From NCBI GenBank assembly GCA_027729635.1, contig JAQCEM010000007.1, positions 9,521 through 73,520 on the forward strand: a DNA stretch of 64,000 bases. The letters run 5' to 3'. Below are positions 8,387-16,226 of this stretch, piece after piece. The stretch is from Casp-actino8 sp001510335. Lineage in GTDB: Bacteria > Actinomycetota > Acidimicrobiia > Acidimicrobiales > Ilumatobacteraceae. Made by a program: the position numbers and the translations under genes. A model generated the notes under the pieces. It was not told the DNA's origin and made no database searches. It worked only from the letters and a program-made list of their open reading frames with translations. Within the stretch, counting starts at the first letter, position 1; every line of letters begins with the position of its first letter.

Positions 8387-9426
8387 TGGCTGCACGTAAA
8401 AGTTCGAGTCCTCGCCCCGTATCAGGTGGCAAAGGAAAACCTGCACCAAAGCCAACTGGTCGCGAGCGTCCAGCGTCGCGCAAGGTGTCGGCCGGCAAAG
8501 GAAAGCCCGCACCTTCGGGTGGCCCTGTTGCCAAAGGTCGCAACCCCGGACCATCGAGTCGCGGTCCTCGCGTACCTGATGCTCGAGGAGCCGCGCGCAC
8601 AGGCCCCGTGCAAGCAGGGCCAATTAAGCCCGGGCGTGCGTCTGGTCGTGGTTCGGGTCGCTCCACCGGTGACAAAGACGATGATCTCGGTGGTACTCAA
8701 ATTGAAGGTCGTCAAGCAGTACGCGAACTTCTCATTGCTGGTCGCCGCCGCACATTCGAGGTGTGGATTGCTGGCGATCTTGATGAAAGCGATGTGGTTG
8801 AAGACATCAAGCAACTCGCGCGTGCGAACCGCGTGCCGGTGATTGAAGTCAGTCGGAAGAAACTTGATTACACCGCACGCAGCGAAGCCCCGCAAGGAGT
8901 CTTGGCACACGCTGAACCATTGCCATCGGTTCCGATTGATGCATTGCTGCGTCGTCGTCCTGGCAAAGCACCGTTCTTGGTTGCCGTTGATGGCGTCACC
9001 GATCCAGGCAACTTGGGCGCGCTGTTGCGCTGTTGCGATGGCGCCGGCGTTGACGGAGTGATTTTGCCGCGTCATCGCAGTGTGCACATCACGCCGACTG
9101 TGGCCAAAACATCCGTTGGCGCAATTGAGTATGTGCCGATGTCAGTTGTGGGTGGCCTGCCCACCACATTGGCGCGAATGCGCGAACTGGGCATTTGGGT
9201 GGTGGGTCTTGACGATGCAGCCGACAAGTCGCTGTTTGAACTCGGAGACTTAGCGACTGAGGGCATTTGCTTGGTCATGGGCGCTGAAGGAACTGGGTTA
9301 TCTCGCCTTGTTCGCGAGCGCTGTGACCTGATTGTGAGCATTCCGATGAAGGGCCGCCTGAGTTCGCTAAATGTTTCTGTGGCAGCGTCGCTCGCCACAT
9401 ATGAAGTCGCCCGTCATCGTCGCTAG
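8386..9426 (+). CDS. rlmB: TrmH/SpoU-family rRNA 2'-O-methyltransferase RlmB
   Basis: SAM-dependent ribose methyltransferase, expected to modify G2251 of 23S rRNA. The first 100 or so residues are a Lys/Arg/Gly/Pro-rich disordered extension typical of actinobacterial RlmB. After this come the substrate-binding domain (IEGRQAVRELL) and the SPOUT knot with VDGVTDPGNLGALLR, AIEYVPM, LVMGAEGTGLSRLV and IPMKGRLSSLNVSVAASLA. It is the last gene of the ispDF operon; in mycobacteria cysS sits between ispF and rlmB, and it is absent here. Confidence 0.92.
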   Translation: MAARKSSSPRPVSGGKGKPAPKPTGRERPASRKVSAGKGKPAPSGGPVAKGRNPGPSSRGPRVPDARGAARTGPVQAGPIKPGRASGRGSGRSTGDKDDDLGGTQIEGRQAVRELLIAGRRRTFEVWIAGDLDESDVVEDIKQLARANRVPVIEVSRKKLDYTARSEAPQGVLAHAEPLPSVPIDALLRRRPGKAPFLVAVDGVTDPGNLGALLRCCDGAGVDGVILPRHRSVHITPTVAKTSVGAIEYVPMSVVGGLPTTLARMRELGIWVVGLDDAADKSLFELGDLATEGICLVMGAEGTGLSRLVRERCDLIVSIPMKGRLSSLNVSVAASLATYEVARHRR

Positions 9427-9451
9427 CCTGCAGGCGTTGCGTCAGCGACAC

Positions 9452-9523
9452 GCCGGGTTAGCTCAGTGGTAGAGCAACCGCCTTGTAAGTGGTAGGTCGT
9501 GGGTTCAATCCCCACACCCGGCT
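9452..9523 (+). tRNA. tRNA-Thr (anticodon TGT)
   Basis: A complete cloverleaf: 7-bp acceptor stem GCCGGGT/ACCCGGC, a D arm with GCTCAGTGGTAGAGC, an anticodon stem ACCGC/GTGGT around the loop CTTGTAA (anticodon 9484-9486), and a T arm with GTGGGTTCAATCCCCAC. CCA is not encoded. It reads ACA threonine codons and lies between rlmB and udk. Confidence 0.95.
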
Positions 9524-9543
9524 CTCTGTGTATTGCGGGTGAG

Positions 9544-10176
9544 TCAGCGTAAAACTTCGCGAATGCGGGCGACGAGCACATTGAACGCGGCGTCGTTTTG
9601 GCCACCTTCAGGGAAAATCACGTCAGCGAAGCGCTTACTTGGCTCGACGAAAAATTCGTGACTGGGCCGAACGGTCGCCAAATACTGGGCAATCACGCTG
9701 TCGTGCGTGCGTCCTCGATCGGTGATATCGCGTTGGAGTCGTCGCGTGAGGCGAATATCGGCGGGCGTGTCGACAAAAATCTTGAGATCAAAAAGTTCGC
9801 GCAGGGCCGGATCGATCAGGGTCAAAATGCCTTCGAACACCACAATCTTTGTCGGATGGATGACCTCAACTTCGGCTGAACGATTGTGATCGGCGTAGTC
9901 GTACACCGGGACTTTGGTGGTCTGGCCCGTAATGAGGTTGGTGAGTTGCTTGATCATGAGAGGCCACTCAAAAGCATCGGGATGGTCGTAGTTGGCGGCC
10001 GCTCGAACCTCAAAGGCTTCGTGGGTGCGGTCGATGTAGTACGCGTCTTGGCGAATCAAGGCCAGATTGTCGGGGCCAATGACCTCAACGAGTCGCTCGG
10101 CGACGGTCGTCTTGCCCGAGCACGTGCCTCCAGCGACGCCTATAACGAAAGGTTTTGCGGCATTTTCCCTGCTCAT
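9544..10176 (-). CDS. udk: Uridine kinase
   Basis: Phosphorylates uridine or cytidine to the monophosphate in pyrimidine salvage. P-loop GVAGGTCSGKTTVAERL near residue 12, the nucleoside-binding RQDAYYID and NYDHPDAFEWPLM, and VFEGILTL are all visible in the order of the uridine kinase/phosphoribulokinase family. The ATG at 10174-10176 gives about 210 residues and starts just before the P-loop as in homologues. It converges with the tRNA-Thr gene. Confidence 0.92.
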   Translation of the reverse strand: MSRENAAKPFVIGVAGGTCSGKTTVAERLVEVIGPDNLALIRQDAYYIDRTHEAFEVRAAANYDHPDAFEWPLMIKQLTNLITGQTTKVPVYDYADHNRSAEVEVIHPTKIVVFEGILTLIDPALRELFDLKIFVDTPADIRLTRRLQRDITDRGRTHDSVIAQYLATVRPSHEFFVEPSKRFADVIFPEGGQNDAAFNVLVARIREVLR

Positions 10177-10282
10177 GCACACTCGAGGGTAGTCGCTGGC
10201 GGCTCCTGTAGCACCCTTGGTGGCGGGAAATGGTTTCCGTCGGTGCTTGTATTGGGGCACCTCCAACGGGCAGGCTTAAGGC

Positions 10283-10543
10283 ATGTCCCTAAGCGAACGT
10301 GAACAAGCAATCCTGGATTTTGAGCGGGGCTGGTGGACCGAAGATGGCGTGAAAGACCTGATGTTGCGCGAGCGCTTCAGTTGTTCGGCTGATGATTACT
10401 ACAACGAATTGAACAGGCTGCTGGATACCGCCGAAGCATTAGCGTACGATCCTCTTGTTGTTCGCCGTTTACAAAGGGCGCGTGAGCGACGTCGTCGTAT
10501 GCGTCTTGATGGCGCTTCTGAGTCTGGAGGGTTGCAAGCATGA
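10283..10543 (+). CDS. DUF3263 family protein
   Basis: Small actinobacterial protein (86 aa) with the family pattern ILDFERGWW near residue 11, then RERFSCSADDYYNELNRLLD, ending in an Arg-rich helix. The family looks like a small HTH-type DNA-binding protein, but no function is established that I know of. The stop overlaps the next gene by four bases (ATGA), the common actinobacterial pairing of DUF3263 with a LytR_C protein. Confidence 0.85.
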   Translation: MSLSEREQAILDFERGWWTEDGVKDLMLRERFSCSADDYYNELNRLLDTAEALAYDPLVVRRLQRARERRRRMRLDGASESGGLQA

Positions 10544-11151
10544 ACACAGAAGATGCCAACGAATCAACAGGTCGTAGTGGCCGAAGCGGCGCAAACGGGG
10601 TCAGCGTTTCAACCACACTGAGTGTGATTGTCGCAGCGATTGCTGTCTTGCTCGGTTTCTTGATTTTGCGTGATGTCAATCGTGATCGCGATGATGTCAG
10701 TGCACCTATTACAACTGAAGCAACAATCGTTGATCCTTCTGGAGAAGTAACTGTTGCGCCTACCGAAACAACCACGCTTCCACGCACTGGTTTCAAGATT
10801 TTAGTTGCCAATGCTTCTGGAGTGACGGGTTCGGCTGGACAGATGTCGACTGCACTGCAGTCAGAACAATTTATTGTTTCGCAACCCGTCAACGCTGATG
10901 TCACGTACGGTAGGCAAAGTGTCACGGTTGTTTTCTATGTGCCTGGATATGAGGCCGGTGCAACTGCTGTCGCCGAAATTTTGGGCGGAATACAAATTCA
11001 GCCTGTTGCAACACCAGCACCAGTTGAAGGTGGTTCACTTGGCGAAGCGCAAGTCTTAGTCATGCTGGGCACCGACCTCGCTGGCAAGTTGTTGCCAGGT
11101 GCATTGCCCGCAGCTCCGGTCGACACAACAACAACTGTCGCACCGGCCTGA
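10540..11151 (+). CDS. LytR C-terminal domain membrane protein
   Basis: 203-aa single-pass membrane protein. A polar N terminus is followed by a hydrophobic helix about residues 25-46 (TLSVIVAAIAVLLGFLIL), a Thr/Glu-rich linker, then a LytR_C domain about residues 85-175 beginning KILVANASGVTGSAGQM. LytR_C domains occur in cell-wall glycopolymer ligases or, as here, alone. It is coupled to the DUF3263 gene and convergent with the glycerate kinase, whose stop is one base away. Confidence 0.78.
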   Translation: MNTEDANESTGRSGRSGANGVSVSTTLSVIVAAIAVLLGFLILRDVNRDRDDVSAPITTEATIVDPSGEVTVAPTETTTLPRTGFKILVANASGVTGSAGQMSTALQSEQFIVSQPVNADVTYGRQSVTVVFYVPGYEAGATAVAEILGGIQIQPVATPAPVEGGSLGEAQVLVMLGTDLAGKLLPGALPAAPVDTTTTVAPA

Positions 11152-11152
11152 T

Positions 11153-12166
11153 TTATTGCGGCGACATTTGCCGCAGTAATTCAAGTGCTGCGTGCTCAAT
11201 GCACCACAGTGGTTCGTTCATTGCCTTGTCGTGACCGTACATTTCAGTCAGTGAAATTAAGGGTTTAGGCCGCACGACTTCGGAATCAAGTTCGGCATCG
11301 AATTCGAATGAGCCGACAATGGCTGCCACAGGTGTTTTGAAATGTTGACAGTTGTCAATGACGCCACCGACAACTTTCCCGTCGTAACTGGTGTGATCGA
11401 GTTGACCTTCGCCAGTGATCACAAAATCAGCGTTTTTGATGCGATCGCTGAGATTCAATTCATCGGCAACCAAGTCGAAGCCCGGAATTAACTTGCCACC
11501 GAGTGCAACGAGTCCACCTGCCAATCCGCCGGCTGCACCGCCGCCTTCAATGAGTGAAACATCAACACCGCAGTTTTCGCGATACATCTGCACCAAACGT
11601 TCAAGACGTCCGGTGAGTAGTCGTACTTGACTTGGTGTTGCACCTTTTTGTGGGCCAAAAACTTTTGCTGCATCAACAAAACGCGTCGTCACATCACAGG
11701 CAACTAAAAACTCAACTGCCTTCAGTCGAGCGGGTGCATGAATTGCGCGCACCGCTCCAAGGCCGCCATCAGTCGTTGCTGAACCACCGAGACAAACAAT
11801 GATTCGTTCGGCGCCGAGATCGAGCGCTTTGTCGATGAGTTCGCCAGTTCCGGTTGTAGAAGCCGAGACTGCGTCATTTTTTGTTGGGCCACCGACGAGC
11901 GAGAGGCCAGAAGCACGGGCCATTTCAATCACGGCGGTGCCGTTGTGAAAGCGCCACTGTGTTTTCACTGGATCGCCAAGTGGGCCAGTCACTATTGATT
12001 CACGATTTGGTCCACCCAAAATGTCGAGAGTTCCTTCGCCGCCATCGGCCAGCGCCAATTCGTCGCAGTCGTGGCCGAGTTCCCAGCAGGCGTGCCCGAT
12101 TGCTTTGGCGACATCAGCGGCGAAAGCAGTTCCTTTGAATTTGTCAACTGCAGCCAAAACACGCAC
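11153..12166 (-). CDS. glxK: Glycerate kinase (GlxK/GckA family)
   Basis: Phosphorylates D-glycerate, linking glyoxylate metabolism to glycolysis. Family motifs are VLAAVDKFKGT at the N terminus, ALADGGEGTLDIL, VCLGGSATTDGG, EGGGAAGGLAGGLVAL and ITGEGQLDHTSYDGKV. The GTG at 12164-12166 puts the start at the usual point just before the first beta strand; upstream in-frame ATGs at 12214 and 12244 would run into the divergent lipoprotein gene. No clear Shine-Dalgarno precedes the GTG. Confidence 0.88.
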   Translation of the reverse strand: MRVLAAVDKFKGTAFAADVAKAIGHACWELGHDCDELALADGGEGTLDILGGPNRESIVTGPLGDPVKTQWRFHNGTAVIEMARASGLSLVGGPTKNDAVSASTTGTGELIDKALDLGAERIIVCLGGSATTDGGLGAVRAIHAPARLKAVEFLVACDVTTRFVDAAKVFGPQKGATPSQVRLLTGRLERLVQMYRENCGVDVSLIEGGGAAGGLAGGLVALGGKLIPGFDLVADELNLSDRIKNADFVITGEGQLDHTSYDGKVVGGVIDNCQHFKTPVAAIVGSFEFDAELDSEVVRPKPLISLTEMYGHDKAMNEPLWCIEHAALELLRQMSPQ

Positions 12167-12212
12167 GGAGTCAGTCTTGCGCTTGGCGGCTCTGAGGGAT
12201 ATTGTTTTTCGC

Positions 12213-12542
12213 ATGAAATTCTCAACGCAAAAATTCCTGGTCACTCTGGCTTTGGTTCCTGCTGCGGCTTTTACCTTCGCTTCGTGTGGTGGAAGTAGCG
12301 AGCCTGCGGGTGATCAAGCGGCTGCGGCCGAGTTGTACATCAAGCTCTACAGTCCGTCGAATCTTGACTGTGTCCGTTCAGAACACAAGAAGGTAGATAA
12401 CGAAACGGCGACGCATCTCCTCGAGGCGTATCAGGCCTACGAGGCCTACGAGTATGACAAGGAAGACGCCGCCTATGCCGCAATTGGCGAGGAGAACTTG
12501 ACTGAACTGACGGGGGCCCTCAACAAGTGTGCTCTTGGCTGA
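12213..12542 (+). CDS. Small secreted lipoprotein of unknown function
   Basis: 109 aa. The N terminus is a lipoprotein signal peptide (KFLVTLALVPAAAF) ending in the lipobox TFASC, so the mature protein should be attached to the outer face of the membrane by about Cys24. The rest is acidic, rich in Ala, Tyr and Glu, and contains the repeated EAYQAYEAYEYDKED. No domain is recognised. It is divergent from the glycerate kinase, with start codons 47 bases apart. Confidence 0.65.
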   Translation: MKFSTQKFLVTLALVPAAAFTFASCGGSSEPAGDQAAAAELYIKLYSPSNLDCVRSEHKKVDNETATHLLEAYQAYEAYEYDKEDAAYAAIGEENLTELTGALNKCALG

Positions 12543-12603
12543 AATAGTTCGGACATCAGTCGCCTAGTTGGGATATACCTGACCGAGTAGGTAGGGTTTT
12601 GTT

Positions 12604-12879
12604 ATGTCCGTAACCGTTCGCATTCCGACAACCCTTCGTCCACTCTCGGGTGGAAACTCCACCGTGTCTGTTGAGGGTGCGACCCTGGGCGACGTGTTGG
12701 CCAATCTTGAGGCAGCGCACCCCGGATTCAAAGATCGTTTGTTTGATGACAATGGTGGCTTGCGTCGCTTCGTGAACTTGTTTGTCGCTGACGATGATGT
12801 GCGTTACTTGCAGGGTCTCGAGACTCCGGTGCCCGCGGGCGAAACCGTGAGCATCATTCCTGCTGTCGCCGGCGGCTGA
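12604..12879 (+). CDS. CysO-like ubiquitin-fold sulfur carrier (MoaD/ThiS family)
   Basis: 91-aa beta-grasp sulfur carrier ending in the di-glycine IIPAVAGG, which is adenylated and thiocarboxylated. The pattern VTVRIPTTLRP at the start, then RRFVNLFVADDDVRYLQGLETPV, is close to Mycobacterium tuberculosis CysO, the sulfur donor for O-phosphoserine-dependent cysteine synthesis; a molybdopterin role is the alternative. The usual partners cysM and mec are not adjacent. Confidence 0.82.
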   Translation: MSVTVRIPTTLRPLSGGNSTVSVEGATLGDVLANLEAAHPGFKDRLFDDNGGLRRFVNLFVADDDVRYLQGLETPVPAGETVSIIPAVAGG

Positions 12880-12887
12880 TCAGAAAC

Positions 12888-14360
12888 TCAGGCTGCTGAA
12901 GACAGTAGTTCCAAGAATTCACCTCGACGCTTTGGCCCCAACGGGACTTCAGCAGGTCGGTTTTCGCGATCTTGCCAAATAGCAAACACGCGATTCATCA
13001 CTTCGGGATTATTCATCATTGCATCAGGTGCAGTGAGCAAATTGAGATTGCGCATGAACGCACGCAACACCACGGGGTCGTAACGCAACGCCGGCAACAA
13101 TCCTTCGCGCAGAACTGAGCGCATAAATGTTTTCGGATCGGCAGTGTCAACATCGGGGTCATCGCCCTTCAATAACGACGATGACACGCGACGTGCTTCG
13201 GCATCTTGTTGAACACCTGACAAATACCATGGGACAATGTCGCGTTGAAGAGCAGCGTTGTATTCGGTGGCGAGAGTCAAAAGGTCATCAGCATGATCGT
13301 TGATGGCTTGGGCCATGAGATGAGCGCCCCAATAACCAATTGAACAACCGCGTCCATACAACGGGTTTGTGCACAGCACTGCATCACCAACGGGCAACAT
13401 GCCAAGCACCAATGGTTTTCCGTCAACGACGAAATGGCGTTGACGATTCAACAAACCAGCCATCACAAAAACTTCATCAACTAAGGGTGTGGCACGTCCA
13501 TCAAGGTATGGAGCCGTTGCGCCTAATTTGCGCGCTGCTTCATCAAATGTTGCGGGATCAGAGAGTTTGGTACGAAGTTCAGCATCATCAGTTGGCGCAG
13601 CCAGTGTGATTGAGAACGTGTTGTTATCGCCCACAAAAACGCCGTACTTGATGTACCCAAGATCGCCACCGATGGGGCCATTGCGTGGGGGATAGGTCTG
13701 ACCAGGGTTCAGTCGATAAAAGCGCGACGTGTAGATGATGCCGGTGTCTTCAACTTCTTCTTGAACGGGACCAACACCGATGTCGTTGAGCCAATCGGGC
13801 AAAGCCGAACGTCGTCCACCTGCCACTACAACTAAGTCGGCTGTAAGTTGCGAACCATCTTCAAGGGTGACACCAGTAATTCGTTCAAGACCCGAAGCCA
13901 CATCGGATTCGTGAACGAGACCGTTAACTCCGACTCCGGTTTTGAATGTGACACGACCATCGTCAAGCACAACTCGACGTAGCACCCACTCAAAAGTGGT
14001 GCGACGACACGTGAGCATGTTGAGTTCGGCATCTCCGGGTTCGGGAACAAAGTCCGCCATCGTGGCTGGGAGATCTTCGCCAAACTTGATTTCGGTGGCG
14101 CCGGCTTCGAACAACTTGTCGAGCACATCGGGTTCGTTGGCCTTGAGCAGAGACACCAGACGAGCCAAAAATGCGTGGCTGTGTCGAACCTGAGGGGCAC
14201 CTCGACGGTCCCACTCGAAGGCCTCGTCAGCATTTTCGGGCATAGGCGTATCGTCTCGTTCAAGAACAGTGATGTGGTGGCCGGCTCGGCTGAGTTTGAG
14301 GGCTGTGGATAAGCCCGAGATTCCTCCGCCAACGACGATGATGTCCAGGTTCGTGGTCAT
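12888..14360 (-). CDS. FAD-dependent oxidoreductase
   Basis: About 490-aa flavoprotein of the p-hydroxybenzoate hydroxylase-like/geranylgeranyl reductase-like superfamily. The N-terminal Rossmann motif VVGGGISGLSTALKLSRAGH with ERDD closing the ADP site, an internal VVVAGGRRSALPDWL, and the C-terminal FAD segment MLPVGDAVLCTNPLYGRGCS are visible. Substrate unknown. The ATG at 14358-14360 is chosen over one at 14459 because it begins right before the Rossmann strand and leaves the groEL regulatory region free. It is divergent from groEL and ends 8 bases after the CysO-like gene in convergent orientation. Confidence 0.82.
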   Translation of the reverse strand: MTTNLDIIVVGGGISGLSTALKLSRAGHHITVLERDDTPMPENADEAFEWDRRGAPQVRHSHAFLARLVSLLKANEPDVLDKLFEAGATEIKFGEDLPATMADFVPEPGDAELNMLTCRRTTFEWVLRRVVLDDGRVTFKTGVGVNGLVHESDVASGLERITGVTLEDGSQLTADLVVVAGGRRSALPDWLNDIGVGPVQEEVEDTGIIYTSRFYRLNPGQTYPPRNGPIGGDLGYIKYGVFVGDNNTFSITLAAPTDDAELRTKLSDPATFDEAARKLGATAPYLDGRATPLVDEVFVMAGLLNRQRHFVVDGKPLVLGMLPVGDAVLCTNPLYGRGCSIGYWGAHLMAQAINDHADDLLTLATEYNAALQRDIVPWYLSGVQQDAEARRVSSSLLKGDDPDVDTADPKTFMRSVLREGLLPALRYDPVVLRAFMRNLNLLTAPDAMMNNPEVMNRVFAIWQDRENRPAEVPLGPKRRGEFLELLSSAA

Positions 14361-14401
14361 ACGCCAAGGGTAGGCGGTGCGACACAGAATTGTCTGATTT
14401 G

Positions 14402-14451
14402 GCGACAACAAGCAGCCCGATTCGGGGTGAATCCCACTTACTAGTTGTCGC
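14402..14451. promoter_or_regulatory. Nested inverted repeats upstream of the groEL CIRCE
   Basis: Outer arms GCGACAAC (14402-14409) and GTTGTCGC (14444-14451) enclose an inner hairpin GATTC-GGGGT-GAATC. The structure abuts the CIRCE element. It could be a second operator or part of the promoter region shared with the divergent flavoprotein gene. Function is not known. Confidence 0.4.
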
Positions 14452-14452
14452 T

Positions 14453-14479
14453 TTAGCACTCCCGCCTCTAGAGTGCTAA
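14453..14479. promoter_or_regulatory. CIRCE element, HrcA operator of groEL
   Basis: Perfect match to TTAGCACTC-N9-GAGTGCTAA. HrcA binds this sequence and represses chaperonin genes when not under heat stress. A possible promoter overlaps it: TTGTCG at 14445 and TAGAGT at 14469, 18 bases apart. The element is 100 bases before the groEL start. Confidence 0.97.
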
Positions 14480-14578
14480 CTGCCGTTCACGGCTGAGTTT
14501 GCTCCCGTGAACAGCGCATAAAACTCCATCGATAGTCCGTCGATCGCTCGATCGACATCCCAACGAAAGTGACAACAA

Positions 14579-16204
14579 ATGTCGAAAATCATTGCATTTG
14601 ACGAGAAGGCTCGCCGTGGCCTTGAAGCGGGTATGAACAAACTGGCTGACGCCGTTCGCGTCACGCTCGGACCAAAGGGTCGCAACGTCGTTCTCGACAA
14701 GAAGTGGGGCGCTCCCACGATCACCAACGACGGTGTTTCCATCGCCAAAGAAATCGATCTCGAAGATCCGTACGAAAAGATCGGTGCTGAACTGGTCAAA
14801 GAAGTCGCCAAAAAGACCGACGATGTTGCCGGTGACGGAACAACCACCGCAACCGTGTTGGCTTGGGCCATGGTGCGAGAAGGTTTGCGTAACGTTGCTG
14901 CTGGCGCTAACCCGATGAGCCTCAAGAAGGGCATCGAGGCTGCTGTTGTTGCTGCTCTTGGTTCAATCAAAGAACTCTCGAAGGTTGTGGACAGCAAAGA
15001 GCAGATCGCTCAAGTTGCATCAATCTCGGCCGCCGACGTTGAAATCGGCACCATGATTTCTGATGCCATCGACAAGGTCGGCAAAGACGGAGTCATCACC
15101 GTTGAAGAAAGCCAGACCTTCGGCATGGAGATGGATCTCGTTGAAGGTATGCGCTTTGACAAGGGCTACATCTCGCCATACTTCGTGACCGACCCCGAGC
15201 GTATGGAAGCGGTTCTTGAAGATCCGTATGTGTTGCTCGTGTCGTCAAAGATCTCGACCGTGCGCGACATGTTGCCGATTCTCGAAAAAGTCATGCAGAG
15301 CGGTCGTCCTTTGGTGATCATCGCCGAAGATGTCGACGGCGAAGCATTGGCAACTTTGGTTGTCAACAAAATTCGTGGAACCTTCAAGTCAGTTGCTGTG
15401 AAGGCTCCTGGCTTTGGTGAGCGCCGCAAGGCCATGTTGCAAGACATCGCCACCCTCACTGGTGGTCAAGTCATCAGTGAAGAAGTTGGTCTCAAGCTCG
15501 AAACCGCAACCCTCGATCTTTTGGGTAAGGCCAAGAAGATGATCATCACCAAGGACGAGACCACTTTGGTCGAAGGCGCCGGCGATGATGATGACATCAA
15601 GGGTCGCATCAACCAGATCAAGGCCGAAATCGAGAACACCGATTCTGATTACGACCGCGAAAAGTTGCAAGAGCGTCTGGCCAAGTTGTCTGGTGGCGTT
15701 GCAGTTCTCAAGGTTGGCGCTGCCACCGAAGTTGAACTCAAGGAAAAGAAGCACCGCATCGAAGATGCTGTGAGCACCACCAAGGCTGCCATCGAAGAAG
15801 GCGTAGTGCCTGGCGGCGGAGTTGCCTTGTTGCGTTCACAGGCTGCTGTGTTGGCCGCTGCTGCGTTGCTCACTGGTGACGAAGCAACTGGCGCCCGTTT
15901 GGTCGCTAAGGCTCTTGAAGCACCGTTGAAGCAGATCGCCGAAAACGCCGGTATGGAAGGCGGAGTTGTTGTTGAGAAGGTGCGTAATCTCACCGGTTCA
16001 AACGGACTCAACGCAGCCACTGGCGAATACGTCGACCTCGTACAGCTCGGTGTCATCGATGCTGCCAAGGTGACTCGTTCGGCGTTGCAGAACGCCGCAT
16101 CAATTGCCGCCTTGTTCTTGACCACCGAGTGCGTCATTGCTGACAAGCCCGAATCAGACGACCACTCTGACCATGGCCACGGTGGCGGCATGGAAGATTT
16201 CTAA
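14579..16204 (+). CDS. groL: Chaperonin GroEL
   Basis: 60-kDa ATP-dependent folding chaperone, 541 aa, normal length. Hallmarks are DAVRVTLGPKGRNVVLDKKWG, NDGVSIAKEI, the ATPase motif DDVAGDGTTTATVLAWAMV, and KAAIEEGVVPGGGVALLR. The C terminus is short with scattered His and Gly-Met (HGHGGGMEDF) rather than a long GGM tail. No groES is adjacent, so this is a stand-alone groEL as in the second copies of actinobacteria. The CIRCE upstream indicates HrcA control. Confidence 0.98.
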   Translation: MSKIIAFDEKARRGLEAGMNKLADAVRVTLGPKGRNVVLDKKWGAPTITNDGVSIAKEIDLEDPYEKIGAELVKEVAKKTDDVAGDGTTTATVLAWAMVREGLRNVAAGANPMSLKKGIEAAVVAALGSIKELSKVVDSKEQIAQVASISAADVEIGTMISDAIDKVGKDGVITVEESQTFGMEMDLVEGMRFDKGYISPYFVTDPERMEAVLEDPYVLLVSSKISTVRDMLPILEKVMQSGRPLVIIAEDVDGEALATLVVNKIRGTFKSVAVKAPGFGERRKAMLQDIATLTGGQVISEEVGLKLETATLDLLGKAKKMIITKDETTLVEGAGDDDDIKGRINQIKAEIENTDSDYDREKLQERLAKLSGGVAVLKVGAATEVELKEKKHRIEDAVSTTKAAIEEGVVPGGGVALLRSQAAVLAAAALLTGDEATGARLVAKALEAPLKQIAENAGMEGGVVVEKVRNLTGSNGLNAATGEYVDLVQLGVIDAAKVTRSALQNAASIAALFLTTECVIADKPESDDHSDHGHGGGMEDF

Positions 16205-16226
16205 TCTGTCCAGTTCGTCCAATGAA

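Noticed and set aside
12021..12212. Longer form of the small lipoprotein gene starting at 12021
   Set aside because: It would bury the signal peptide and overlap the glycerate kinase; the lipobox fits a start at 12213.
14361..14459. Upstream start of the flavoprotein at 14459
   Set aside because: The added residues have no flavoprotein similarity and would overlap the CIRCE; the Rossmann strand directly follows the ATG at 14360.
15649..16191. Long antisense open frame in groEL
   Set aside because: It mirrors the codon bias of groEL, has no recognisable domain and no ribosome site. The same holds for other antisense frames, e.g. inside glnD and the FHA-FtsK gene.
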